The translations under genes were made by a program, and so were the position numbers. Shown piece after piece: positions 22,280-34,053 of a DNA stretch of 64,000 nt (the stretch's first letter is position 1; each line of letters opens with the position of its first letter). Where the stretch lies: positions 20,000,365 to 20,064,364 of the forward strand of contig NC_052350.1 of the NCBI RefSeq assembly GCF_009727055.1, read 5' to 3'. Under the pieces are notes generated by a model. That model did not search any database, was not told the DNA's origin, and worked only from the letters and a program-made list of their open reading frames with translations. Source of the DNA: Benincasa hispida. Taxonomy: Eukaryota > Streptophyta > Magnoliopsida > Cucurbitales > Cucurbitaceae.

Positions 22280-22692
22280 ATAATTTTGGTTTTCTAGATT
22301 AAAAAGTTTGATGAGCTAATTGGAGCATGATGAATAAAAAAGTTATATCACAATAATGAGTCTTCTTTCCTACAGTATTATGTTGTCATAAATTTATGGT
22401 GGAGAGTGAATGTTGTTGGAGAGAAATAATCTTTCCTTTGAATGAGAACAATGTATTCCACCTTTCCATCCAAATGTGAAAATTCTTCTTTCAGATAGGG
22501 GAGGGATTATCATATTATTATATTATTACTTGTAAATTTTAGCCATAGAGAGATATAGGAGAATGCGAATCATTTTTGTGGGAGAGAAATGAAGTTAAGC
22601 AAAAAAAAAAAAAAAAAAAAAATGAAAGCATAAACAATAATGATCGATACAAAGAATTACATAGTTTATTTAATAATGTATTAATTAGTTAT
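22280..22692. other. ECA1-like unit 2 3' flank
   Basis: Homologous to 7508-7850 and 60906-61385: poly(A)-signal region, GAGAGAAATAATC block and a long A run near 22600-22621. It is interrupted by the copia element at 22693. No other gene is seen. Confidence 0.7.
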
Positions 22693-23150
22693 TGTTTAAA
22701 GCGTTGACGAGCCTACTCTAAATTCACTCTAAATCTCACAAACTTTTAAGAAAAGAAACATGTTCTCTTACAAAGCTCAAGAACACATAAGAGAAGAATA
22801 TTGTTCTCTTGAAACTCAGTTTCTTTTCAAATTTCAATTTGCTTCTATTGATTTTGATTCTTTTCTCTTGCATACAAATGAGGGAAATGAACTCTTTATA
22901 TAGTACCCTAAAAGACAAAATAAATGAAGAAACTTCTATTGATTTTGATTCTTTTCTCTTGCATACAAACTCAGTTTCTCTTGCATACAAATGAGACACT
23001 TCCTAAAAGACAAAATAAATGAAGTACATGTATACATACCATTCATGTACTTGAACAATTACATGTATCTAGAAATGCATGTATCTTGAAATTAAAAATG
23101 TATCTAGGAATGTGTTATCCATAATGTATCTAGCTTATTAATTTCTAACA
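22693..23150 (-). repeat. Copia 3' LTR (458 bp, with internal duplication)
   Basis: Compared with the 372-bp 5' LTR (27144-27515), this LTR has about 86 extra bases. A segment beginning CTTCTATTGATTTTGATTC is duplicated, ending with CTTGCATACAAATGAG repeated. The LTRs were identical at insertion, so this duplication came later. Confidence 0.85.
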
Positions 23151-23162
23151 TGCCCCCTTAAG

Positions 23163-24533
23163 CTAGACTTCCCTGATTCCGAGCTTCTCTTTCATTTTCA
23201 AGAATAAATCTGCCTTTAATGTTTTTGTGAATATGTCTGCAACTTGATCTCGTGTCTTGCAATACTTGATATATACTTCTCCATCTTTGATTAATTCTCT
23301 GATGAAATGGTACTTGATCTGTATGTGTTTGCTTCTTCCATGAAAAACTGGATTCTTCAAAAGTGAAATAGATGATTTATTGTCACAGAACATGACGGTC
23401 CCTTTCTCTTGAGGACACTTCAATTCATATAATACCTTTCTAAGCCAAAGTGCTTGACAACTAGCTGCAAACAAAGAAATGTATTTAGCTTCCGTTGTTG
23501 AATACATACCCAGAGGTACTTTTGAAATCATCAATATTTCCTCCCAAATCACTATCACCATAGCCAGCAAGAATGTTATCCACATTACTTTTATAGTAGA
23601 TTCCATGATCAATAGTTCCAAGAATATATCTCAGAACTCTCTTTCCAGCCCAATGACTTCTCTTTGGTGATGCCATAAATCTACTCAATAAACTTACTGA
23701 GAACATAAGATCAGGTTTAGTTGTAGTTAAATACATTAAACTTCCAACAAGACTTCTATAGATGGTGGCATCAAAAGCTTCACTATCAACATGCTTGCTT
23801 AACTTTAAACCAAGTTCCATAGGAGTAGTAGCAGGATAAGCATTCTCCATTTTGAACTTTATCAACAAATCTTTTGCATACTTCTTTTGGGAAATTGCAA
23901 TCTCATTATCACTTTGTTTAACATCAATACCAAGAAAGTAATGAAATAAACCCATATCAGTCATCAAAAATTCTTTCTTCATGCTCTCTTTGAATTCGTC
24001 AATCATCATGTTTGAATTTCCAGTAAATATTAAATCATCAAAATATAGACAAATCATCAAGAAATTACAATTTCGTCTTCTTTAGTGTAGAGAGCATGTT
24101 CATATGGACATCTTCTAAAGCCATCTATCAAGAAAAAATCATCGATACGTTTGTACCATGCTCTTGGTGCTTGCTTTAGCCCATACAATGCTTTCTTCAA
24201 TCGACACACCTTATTTTCTTCTCCAATTTTGGCATAATCAAGAGGCTGCTCGACATAAATTTCGTCCTCTAAACACCCATTTAGAAATGCTAACTTGACA
24301 TCCATTTGATGAACTTTCCAGTTATTTTGTGCTGCAAGGGCTAACATCAAACAAACAGTCTCCAAAGGAGTTACTGGTGCAAAAACTTCTTCGTAATCCA
24401 CACCAAATTTTTGTTTGTAACCTTTTACTACGAGTCTGGCCTTGTATTTCTGCACTTCTCCATTTTGCTTCAGTTTTGTTCTATAGATCCATTTGACTCC
24501 AAAAGCTTTTCTATTATCTGGTAATTTGACCAA
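23163..24533 (-). pseudogene. Copia reverse transcriptase and RNase H (three broken frames)
   Basis: RT begins with VKWIYRTKLKQNG and KARLVVKGYKQK (24533-24057), with the fingers/palm motif HQMDVKLAFLNG and LYGLKQAPRAWY. A stop lies before the next frame. The active site reads YFDD (24034-24045) instead of YVDD, a variant that keeps both Asp. The linker and RNase H follow (YRSLVGSLMYLTTTKPDLMF, then SDLGGNIDDFKSTSGYVF). After a frameshift, 23621-23163 holds TEAKYISL, FCDNKSSISL and KHIQIKYHFIREL, ending KMKEKLGIREV. Domains are in copia order. The stops and frameshifts make the element unable to make its own enzymes. Confidence 0.85.
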
Positions 24534-25146
24534 CTCTCATGTCTCGTTTCTTCTGATTACATCAATCTCTTGATCCATTGCATCTTTCCAATTCTCATCT
24601 TAAATTGCTTCTTCAAAGTATATAGGATTAACATTTGCAAATAAAGCAAAATCAGCATGTTCATCATCTTGTATTCTTCTTGAAGTATTATAGATCTCTT
24701 GAATATTTTTTGTCTTCCTTGAAGTAGTTTGTTCATCACTTGTGGAGTGTGATGAAGAAGGTGAAGTCAGTGGTTGAGTCTCTTCAAGCTCCAAGTCTCG
24801 AGCATCTTCTTTGCCATTCATGTCAACAAGTAATGGATTCTGGTCTTTATTTGGTGCATCCCATTGCCAGAAATCGAACTTGACATCTCGACTAATAATA
24901 ACTTTCTTACTTACAGGATTGTATAATCATAAGCCTTGGAGTTCTCACTGTATCCAACAAAAATGCATTTTTCTGATTTATAATCTAGTTTACCTATTTT
25001 CTCATCTGAAATATTAAAGTAAGCAATACACCCAAATATTCTTAGGTGACTAACAGTTGGTTGCAATCCGCTCCATGCTTCTTAAGGAGTAATACCTTGA
25101 ACACTTTTAGTTGAAGGTCGATTTAGGAGATAAACAGCACAAGTTA

Positions 25147-25938
25147 CTACATCTCCCCAAAATTGATCTGGAAGTTCTTGGCCTTCAACATACTTCTTGC
25201 AAGTTCCATTATTTTTCTGTTTTTCCTCTCTGTAACTCCATTTTGTTTAGGAGTTCTTCGAACAGTCTTCTGATGCTTGTTTCCATTTTCCTTTAAGAAA
25301 TCTGAAAAGACTATATATTCTCCTCCACGATCCGAACAAAATGCTTTCAATTTCAAGTTACTTTCATTTTCCACCATTGCTTTGAATGTCTTGAAACATT
25401 CGAAAGTAGAGCTCTTTTCTTTTAGCAGATAAATCCATGTTTTTCGACTATGGTCATCAATAAATGTGAGAAAATAACAGTTAACTCCATGTGTAGTGGT
25501 TCTCATGGGTCCACATAAGTCTATATGGACAAGCTTGAGAGGTTTTGATGCTCTCCAAGAACCTCCGATCGAAAATGAATTTCGATGATGCTTTCCGAAA
25601 ACACATGCTTCACAAAGTTGATATTCCTTTTCAATATTTGGCATTCCTCTCACCATATGTTGTTGACACATGTGAGACAAAGTGTCAAAACTCAGGTGCC
25701 CAAATCAACAATGACACAACCATGAAGAGTCATTTACTAAAGTCTCAAAACAAACAAGCTTCTCATAACATATTTTAATTGGAAACATTTTGTTGTGAGT
25801 CATGCATACCTTCGTTATAAGACCTCCATTCTTGGTTCTAATCTCACATATATTATCTTTAAAGATAACATCATGTCCTCTTTGGAGAAGTTGCCCAACA
25901 TTTAGAAGATTGTGTTTGAGACCTGAAACATAATACAC
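25147..25938 (-). pseudogene. Copia integrase (broken)
   Basis: Frames on minus encode the integrase start (MYYVSGLKHNLLNVGQLLQRG) and the GAG-pre-integrase region. The core has HIDLCGPM (first Asp), FIDDHSRKTW, SDRGGEY (second Asp) and QNGVTERKNR (Glu), so the D-D-E residues are kept. A frameshift near 25700 splits it, and another break follows at 25147. The frames 24600-24739 hold the low-complexity linker between integrase and RT. Confidence 0.82.
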
Positions 25939-25983
25939 ATCAGTAATTCTTTTTGCTTTCTTTTTTGTCTTGACAAGAATATC

Positions 25984-27120
25984 TCATTTTCCTTTGACCT
26001 CAAGCTTCTCGTTGTTACTAGTCTTCACTACATTTTGAATAGATTCATCTAATGATATAAAAATATCCTTTCTTCCTATCATGTGGTTACTGCAACCACT
26101 ATCAAGATACCATATTTTCTCAGTGCTTGTTTCTTGGACGTTGAATGTGAGGAAGAGAAGACCTTGATCATTATCCTGTTGCTCATGCATTAGAGTGGTT
26201 TCTGCTTTATTAGAATTAGCCTTCTTAGACCAACGGTCTGCTTGAAAATGTCCATAACGTCTACAATTGAAACATTGTATGTGAGAAAAATCTCCACGAC
26301 CACTACTTCTGCCTTTTCCTCTATTTGAACTTCTTCCCCTTCCTCTATTTGAAGAAGATGGATTCTCTCTGCTCTCTAACTCTGAATTTGTTACGACGTT
26401 GGATCGTCCATTGCCTCTACCGCTACATCACCTCTTCTTCCACCAGATCGCCCTCTAGAGGAGGATTTCATATGAAAAGCTTCTTCTGAAGGAGTAGAAT
26501 CAAACAACTTCAATCTGAACTCATGAGGTTGAAGAGATCCCATTAAGCTATTGATGGAAAGAGTTGACAAATCTTTGGATTCTTCAATTGCTACAACAAT
26601 ATGCTCATATTTTCTAGTCATGCTTCTAAGGATCTTTCCAACCACCCTTTGATCTTTGATTGTTTCTCCATTTGATCTCAATTTATTAACAATTAAGAGA
26701 ACACGGTTAAAAAAATCTTCAATAGTTTCAGCATCTTTCATTCGAATGGTATCAAATTCAGCTTGAAGTGTTCGCAATCGGACCAATTTTACCTTTTCTT
26801 CTCCTTCGTGCAAATTTTACAATGCATCCCATGCTACTTTAGCAGTAGAGACTCCTGATATTCTTTCAAAAATATTTTCATCCACAGCTTGGTAGATGAA
26901 AAATAATGCCTTCTTATATTTTTTTTCTACTATCTCTCAACTCATTGAGTTGTTGTGGTAAAAGACCATCCTCACTTTCTGGCTCCGAATATCCTTTGTT
27001 AACAATATCCTAAAAATCTTGAGATCCATAAAGAACCTTCATTTGTTGGCTCCACCGTCTATAATTTTTTCCCTCAAAGCAAGGAAGTTGAGGCTATAGC
27101 ATGTTAGATGGCATCTTTCA
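25984..27120 (-). pseudogene. Copia gag and protease (broken)
   Basis: Gag occupies about 27050-26391 (for example MKDAETIEDFFNRVLLIVNKLRS and ESKDLSTLS). A zinc knuckle near 26275-26230 reads CFNCRRYGHFQADR. Its last Cys is changed to Arg (codon at 26233-26235), so the knuckle is damaged. Protease has WYLDSGCSNHM with catalytic Asp at 26101-26103. Frameshifts separate the parts. Confidence 0.8.
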
Positions 27121-27128
27121 ATCCTTTT

Positions 27129-27140
27129 GCTCTAATACCA
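27129..27140 (-). other. Copia primer binding site
   Basis: On minus TGGTATTAGAGC, differing by one base from the common TGGTATCAGAGC complementary to initiator tRNA-Met. It lies a few bases inside the 5' LTR. Confidence 0.85.
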
Positions 27141-27143
27141 CTT

Positions 27144-27515
27144 TGTTGAAAGCGTTGATGAGCACACTCTAAATTCACTCTAAATCTCACAAACTTTTAA
27201 GAAAAGAAACTTGTTCTCTTACAAAACTCAAGAACGCACAAGAGAAAAATATTGTTCTTTTGAAACTCAGTTTCTTTTTAAACTTCAATTTGCTTCTATT
27301 GATTTTGATTCTTTTCTCTTTCATGAGGGAAATGAACTCTTTATATAGTACTCAATAGACACTTCCTAAAAGTCACAAAATAAATAAAATACATGTATAC
27401 ATACTATTCATGTACTTGAACAATTACATGTATCTAGAAATGCATATATCTTGAAATTAGAAATGTATCTAGGAATGTGTTATCCATAATGTATCTAGCT
27501 TATTAATTTCTAACA
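27144..27515 (-). repeat. Copia 5' LTR (372 bp)
   Basis: TG...CA ends (TGTTAGAAATTAATAAGC at its minus-strand start). Very similar to 22693-23150 except for the internal duplication there. Confidence 0.9.
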
Positions 27516-27520
27516 GTTAT

Positions 27521-28343
27521 CTCTACTTACAAATGAAGCAGTTTTATTATCTAAGAGAAATATCAGATCTACAAATGTAAAGAAATTAATGAAATTAATT
27601 AAATTAGAGGGTTTATATATATCACCTCTCAAACCTTAGACCCAAAAGTGTCACTAATAACATATAATATGTATACAATTGAGGTTTAAGGGGCTTTACC
27701 CCTAAGCTCCACCAACAAGACCCTATACTTAGTCATTTGAAAGCATAAAATAACAAATTTAAGATATTCTAACGATATATACCTTAAGTGCTTGAAGTTT
27801 GAGTTTTTCCAAAGTCCAAAGATAAAAATAATTGTAGTTTTCATGGCAACCAAAATTTTCCAATTTCCCTATATATAACTCGCTTAGTCTTAGTCTTTTC
27901 TATTAGCATAATTACTTTAAATCTATATTAAATAGATTAGCCCTAGGATCATACATGCTAAATTGTCAAGAATAAATAACATACCGGATTCCATTGAAAT
28001 TGATGATAGCTTCAAGATGACTATACTCTTCCTCAACAAAAACTTAGAATACCCTTAATGGGATCTCTTTCTAGATGGGATTCAAGAAAGACTGTGCACG
28101 TGTATGTTTTTGGTATATTGGGGATCATAGCCCAAAGATCTCTTTATATACTAGTTCAATTCGGGTTCCCAATAAATTCTAATTAACTAGGAATGAACTT
28201 CTACCCATTAAGTTCATACTCAGTTAGAAATCTAGGGCCTTAATTAATTAGGTCATATAATAGGGTCCAATCTAATAAAATATTTATCCACATACATAGA
28301 CCATACTTTAATCATACGTATCATTATTTAAATACGTCTAACA
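27521..28343 (-). mobile_element. Unit 2 downstream flank and older copia 3' LTR
   Basis: After the copia element, the unit 2 flank resumes at CTCTACTTACAAATGAAGCAG and follows units 1 and 3. The region up to 28343 (ending AATACGTCTAACA) is the LTR of the older copia shared with the other units, matching 8480-8933 and the region up to 62482. The LTR's left edge is approximate (about 27890). Confidence 0.6.
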
Positions 28344-30120
28344 ATCTCTCATTTGAGCTATTTTGTTTACATGATTTAATTAAATTAAATAAACTGTAAG
28401 CGCGCATAAATAAATTATGTCAATAATAGAATTCTCCTTTAGTTTAATCTGCTCCATCTCCTATATTAGCATAGAATCAAGGCGACTTTTGTCACTACCC
28501 TTGTAACTAAACATTTCTTGATCACCAATTCCAATACATTCAATGACATAGATGTAGTATGAGTGTATAGCATGGAAACTACATGTAAGGTGATATAGAT
28601 CATGCCTGTTTCTAATTGGTCCAAATTCCTTGGTGAGATCATTCTTAAAAAAACTTCATGCTAAACTGCATGATGATAAACAAGTTCAAATAATAAAATA
28701 TAAATCATCAATTTTATTAATTCTATATAGGAAATAAACAAACTAAGGTAAAAAAAGATCCTCAATAATAAACTCCCGCTAAACCATGGGATCAGAAAAG
28801 TGACTAACACCCATGTGAGCAACATGCTCATGAAAAACTTTAGGTAATAAATCTTTAGTCAATGGATCTTCCACCATAGTGTTTCTTCCTATATGTGCTA
28901 TCAAAATTTGACCATTCTAAACTCTGTCTTTCGCAATCAGAAACTTCATGTCTACATGCTTTGACTTTGTATTGCTTCTGTTGTTGTTGGAATACATTAC
29001 TGTCGATCTATTGTCACAAAATAATTGTAGAGTTCTTTCTAGCCAACCACTATCTGTAGCTCAGTGATAAAATTTTCTCACCATATTTCATAATTGGACA
29101 CCTCATAACATGCTATAAACTCCACAGTCATAGTAGAATAAGTCATAAGCAGTGTTTGTTTAACACTTTTCAAGTATACAACTCTTCCAGTCAACATGAA
29201 GATATAGCCTGAAATTGATCGCAAAGTGTCTTGGCATTCAACACAATTGAAATAGGAATACCCAATGATCTCTGAAACTTCTCATCTTCGATAAGTGAGA
29301 TTATAATCTTTTGTTCTCTATAAATACCTCAAAATCAGTTTGGCTACTTTTTAACGATCCATCCCCGATTGCTCAAATATCTGCCTAACACTCTAACTAT
29401 GAATGAAATATCTAGACGTGTACATACTTAAGCATACATTAGACTTCCAATAGTCGATGCATAGGGAACTTTATGCATCCCTTTAGACTTGAGTGTAGCC
29501 TTGGGACATTGACCTAAATGAAATTTATCACCTTTAGCAACAGGGGTATCTCCTGATGCACAATCTTTCATGTCAAATCTACCCAAAATCTCTGCGATGT
29601 AGTTCTTTTTGAAAATCTCAAAATATCTTGAAAAAATTCTCGTAGTATTTCAATTCCTAATACAAAAGAAGCGTCACCAAGATCCTTCATCTCAAAATTC
29701 CATTTGAGAAGCATCTCAGTGTCATGCAATAATCCAATAACATTACTTACTATGAGTATGTCATCGACATATAACACCAGAAAGATTGATTTGCTCCCAC
29801 TGAACTTGTAATATACATAATCTTCCACTATATTCATCTCAAAATCAAATGAGCTTATTACTTCATGGAATTTGTGATACCATTAACAAGAGGCTTGCTT
29901 CAGACCATAGGGATTTCTTCAATGTGCACACCATAGACTTTGAATTACTAGAATCAAGAGATTTCTTATTGCACTATATAAGTTGTTTCATCAATGTTTC
30001 CATTCAGAAAGGTAGTTACTACATCCATCTAGTGTAGCTATAAATCAAAGTGAGCTACCAGCATCATGTCTACCTTGTAAGAGTCTTTCGATGAAATCAG
30101 AGAGAAAGTCCCTTTGTAAT
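28344..30120 (-). pseudogene. Older copia pol fragment (RNase H to RT), unit 2
   Basis: On minus, 29568-29837 reads MNIVEDYVYYKFSGSKS with catalytic LYVDDILIVSN (YVDD at 29760-29771) and DLGDASFVLGIEI. Further 5' (29840-30060) are broken pieces of RT including a YGLKQ-like region. Downstream are RNase H remnants through 28344. It has stops and frameshifts, and integrase and gag are missing. It is the longest of the three copies of this fragment on the 5' side. The sequence after about 30120 changes to a gypsy 3' end. Confidence 0.75.
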
Positions 30121-30289
30121 TAATGTCTTCTTAAAAATGTGCTTCATTGATTAATTATAATCAAATTTCATTGTTGATTGAAAATTTCATCCTTTTATAC
30201 TATGGAGACTAGATTAACAACTAAGCGTAATTTTAGAGAAGCCATGATATTTTTTAATAAATTTTTGTTTGAATGTGTGTTTCTACCTT

Positions 30290-33249
30290 GCTCAGGACGA
30301 GTAAGAATTAAGTTGGGGGTATTTGATAGCTCTCAAACGGAGTTATAATTCCTAACTTAACTCAAGCTCATTAGTAAGTTTTTAATGTTAATTATCCAAT
30401 TTTGTATGTAGCGAGCAACCAAGAGGTAGAACTGAGCATTTGGAGCCAAACGAGGTTAATTTGAAGCAATTTTGGAGGTAATTTGAGCATCCGAGCTTTA
30501 ATGGAGTAAAAATGACCAAACTACCCCTGACATTAGCGTTGCAACACTCATCATGCCTAAGCCCAATTCTAACCCAACGTTGAAAGGCAATAGCTAAATA
30601 TTTAGGACTCAACGCTACGAGCTTTGATGAAGTCTCAAATGTCCACGCATGTGTCTTTTGCACAAACCAGCGTCAAGCCAATGTCGCACCTCTTGCCTAA
30701 TGCTTGAGGGCTAGCTGCATAACTGAAGGAATTCTAATTATAAAGGACCTTTTAGCAGAATTGGATCATCCAAACTCCATTGTGAATGAACATATACATT
30801 TACAGTCATACAGAAAAAGATTGTGCATTATAAACTAAATTACAGCATGCTATGAAATGAAAACAAAGGATCAAGAAACCATACCTTTGAAGAACCTTTC
30901 TTCAAGTGATCCCTCGAACTAATTTTGTTCATGAATGTAGCGATCAACTTGATCTCCCTCGAACAGCAGCAAGTAGAAACTCGATCCTCGAACAAACCGG
31001 ACACTACCACAAGATTACCTTGGTATTCTCTGTGTGAGAATTAAAGAGTGGTGGGCTCTGGCTTATTTTGGTTTAAGGGAAGATTTAGAGTTGAGGAGGA
31101 AGACGATCGAGTAAACGATAACAAAGTCGTGTACAAAAGAGAGTCTATCGCATAGACTAGATACTCGATCATTTAGATATTAAGGCTATCGTATAGTATC
31201 TAAAGCTATCGTGTAGTAGCTCGATATTCTATCTGATATCTCTTGGAAACAATAGAAAACTATTTTCATTTTATCCCACATTGCCATGACGATGTAACTA
31301 CCCACTAAGGGTGGTTATGGAGAAAAAGAAATTTAATTATCGAATAACTAATAAATACAAAAAATATGATAACTAATTTATCATATTATATTTATAACCT
31401 ATTGTTTTAATATTGCATCATATATAATATATAAACCATAGTTCTTTTTCTTTATTTCTAACATTTAGTATAAATCATATTCATATTAAATTTAATAACT
31501 ATGAATCTTATTCATAGAAATTATATTTGAATCATATTCAAATATTAGTTCTTCCAATCAAACAATAATATATCAAATACATTATGTCAATTATATCATA
31601 TATAATTGAATCAATTTAATTATATCATATATAATCAAATTCTCTCTTATTAATTTAAACATTTCAAATTAACTCAAAAACTGATTCTCAACTTGAATCC
31701 ATTGAGCTACTAAGGGAACCTTATGGATCTGTAACTTGAAGCTCAAACAGTACGTGAATAACTGACTAAACTCTTTAATCACATTGTGCACTATCCGTTA
31801 ACTGTCGGGCACTCCACTAAAGACCGATAGCTGAATGATCATGAATGATCAGGATCAGATCATTTGTAGCACTTTACAACATTTGTAACACCTACAAAAG
31901 CGGGCCATACTCATAATGTCACCAGAATAAGGTATCTAGCCTTATCCATATACTACAAACCATTTAGGTTATCACTTAAAACACGATCCACTCGTATGTC
32001 TCCACATACATGTTTAAGTTACAACGATAACCATGGATCTTAGTTTATTGGTTTGTGGTTAATGCAACAAAAATATCAAATATTGCATAGACTGAAGTGA
32101 ATAAATATCATATATTAAAATCACAAAATGTTTGTTCATACAAGTGTTTACAAACTACAAGACCTTACGAGATTTAGGGTATCAACCCTAACAATTACAT
32201 TGCAATGCTCCAAGAGACTCTATATATACATCTCTTAACTTTAGGTCAAATGGAATGTTAAATGTTATGGAGGCCGAGGAGAGGCTTGGTTTTCTTCATT
32301 CCTTTTTATATTTTTAGTATTTTTAGGTTATGTTTTTACTTTATTTTGGATTGTAAACGATGGATTTGATCTTCCTCTTCGATTTTTCTATGGATTGTTT
32401 GAGGTAATGGTTTTCTTTTTAATTTTTTGGAGCTTTAATTCTTTGCCAATTTCTTGAGTTTTTGTGTTATTGAATGAATTGCATGCTGAATTTGTATCTT
32501 CTTTGAATCCATCATAATTTATATATGCATGATTGTGAGGTTGACTGTTCAAGCATAATCGTGCATGGCTAACCGATTTTTAGTTACGTCATGTTCTTAC
32601 CTGAATGTATTACTAAAATAAATCAAGTAACATTAGTTAATTGTGCATTTGATGGCTTTTCCTATGATTCATGAATTGCTAGGTTTTAAGATAATTTAGT
32701 TAATTGAATATGGCTTTCTTCACAATTAATCGACACAATAGAATCCTTGAATATAATGCATGTGTTTTCAATTCTATATGGATGCTATTGAACCTAATAG
32801 GATTTACAAACATGTAGATTAGTAGGGGTATGACCATTCCGATAATAATTGATGCTTAGGACGCTCCCTAGGTTCGATCTTTGCTATTCGTCCACCTTTG
32901 TAGAGGCTAGTTAGATCGCATTGAGAGAGTAGTTGTGCACATATGAATTAGTTGCATGTTTAAGTTTCAAAAATGGATGATAGAAATTTCATTGAATGAC
33001 TTTAGAAACTAGATAGACAAATCCTTGTTTTCCTATATCCCATGCATTTTAATTTTTTCCATGTTTTCACTTTCTCTAAAACAGAAACCTCGTTTTTACT
33101 ACTTTTCATAGTTGAATTTAGCTTAAAAGAAGATTAAATTCTGGCCTCTCTATGGTTCCATCCCGTACTTGCAGCTTATACTACTTGTTAGTATACAAAA
33201 TAGGTTTTGGTGATTTAAGAAATAATTTTGTCTCAATTTGGAGTCAAAT
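30290..33249 (+). mobile_element. Gypsy 3' end and LTR, interrupted by a nested solo LTR
   Basis: CTCAGGACGAGTAAGAATTA and a purine tract AAGTTGGGGG (30310-30320) precede TGATAGCTCTC at 30324, a typical gypsy LTR start. The LTR runs to 30718, is broken by a solo LTR, and resumes at 32199, ending about 33249. Its first part resembles the LTR at 14529 on the other strand, a related family. Its tail equals the first part of module A at 10331. Confidence 0.7.
30724..32193 (-). mobile_element. Nested copia-type solo LTR (1470 bp)
   Basis: It starts TGAAGGAATTC and ends TATCAACCCTAACA. The flanks ATAAC (30719-30723) and ATTAC (32194-32198) form a 5-bp duplication with one mismatch. It is the same family as the solo LTR at 52580-54626 (same TGAAGG start, marker blocks around GTAGCACTTTACAACATTTG and AGATTTAGGG). 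At about 31085-31230 it has several CGATC/CGTATAG units. No internal region is present. Confidence 0.75.
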
Positions 33250-33720
33250 TAACGACATCGTTTTTCGATCCGAACAGTCATCATATTGAAATAGTCAGTA
33301 TTGATAATAAACGACGTTATAAAGTAAAAGTGACTATTTCTCGATCTGATCTTATATAAACTCATTGCATAAGACGCCCCCAATCGTATGTCTTCACGTG
33401 AACAATTCAGGATCACATCTTTGTATTAAATATAAAATGGATCGCATCCATAGTGTCACCAGGATAAGGTATCCATCATTATCCCTATACTATAGACCTT
33501 TCTAGCTGTTACTTGAACCTGATCCACTTTTATGTCTCCACATATAGTTCAAGTATTCATTCTATAGCCAGAGGTTCTTAGTTTACTGGATTTAGGGATC
33601 TTAATGCAATTTACATATTCAATAACAACTTTACTAAATAAATCTCAATAAAAATTTTATTGTAAAATAGAATCCGTTTATGGTTTACAAACCACGAGAT
33701 TAGGACATAAAACCCAAAAA
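33250..33720 (-). mobile_element. Copia-type LTR (composite module B, part 2)
   Basis: Very similar to 10548-11015 and at the same relative place: between the gypsy LTR tail (33040-33249) and the antisense gypsy protease piece (33721-34042). Marker blocks such as ACCAGGATAAGGTATCCATC are present. Confidence 0.65.
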
Positions 33721-34042
33721 AGCCACCATCTTCCACCCCTGACTTAGGAGGTTGGCCCCTACCTTGAAAAGTAGAAGTACTAGAACACATAGGATTAGCG
33801 GGGGAAGAAGAATCAATCATAGAAAAAATTTCAATTTTATCTCTCTCATAAATTTGGGGAGACCCTTTGTCCACATCGATGACAGCCTTAGCTGTCTTCA
33901 GAAAAGGTCTCCTTAGCAAAATAAATAAATCAGAGGGAGATATAGAAGCATTCACGTCCAAAACATAAAAATAAACAGGAAACATTAGATCATTAACTCT
34001 AACCAACATGTCTTTCACTAATCCTAATGGCCCAATAATAAC
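33721..34042 (-). pseudogene. Gypsy protease fragment (composite module B, part 3)
   Basis: On minus it encodes KDMLVRVNDLMFPVYFYVLD, followed by ILLRRPFLKTAKAVIDVDKG, the end of a gypsy retropepsin. It is almost the same as 11016-11340. The shared sequence stops at about 34042, where the next element's LTR end begins. Confidence 0.75.
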
Positions 34043-34053
34043 GTGTCAAGTTT

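Larger units (their letters stand above)
22693..27515 (-). mobile_element. Complete Ty1/copia element with LTRs, PBS and TSD
   Basis: 4823 bp, minus orientation. A perfect 5-bp target-site duplication GTTAT (22688-22692 and 27516-27520) interrupts the unit 2 flank, which is continuous in unit 3. The 5' LTR is 27144-27515 (TGTTGAAAG...TAACA on plus), the 3' LTR 22693-23150. PBS TGGTATTAGAGC on minus at 27129-27140 is one base from the usual initiator-tRNA-Met site. The purine tract TTAAGGGGGCA lies just before the 3' LTR. The order is gag, protease, integrase, RT, RNase H, as in copia. Confidence 0.92.
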
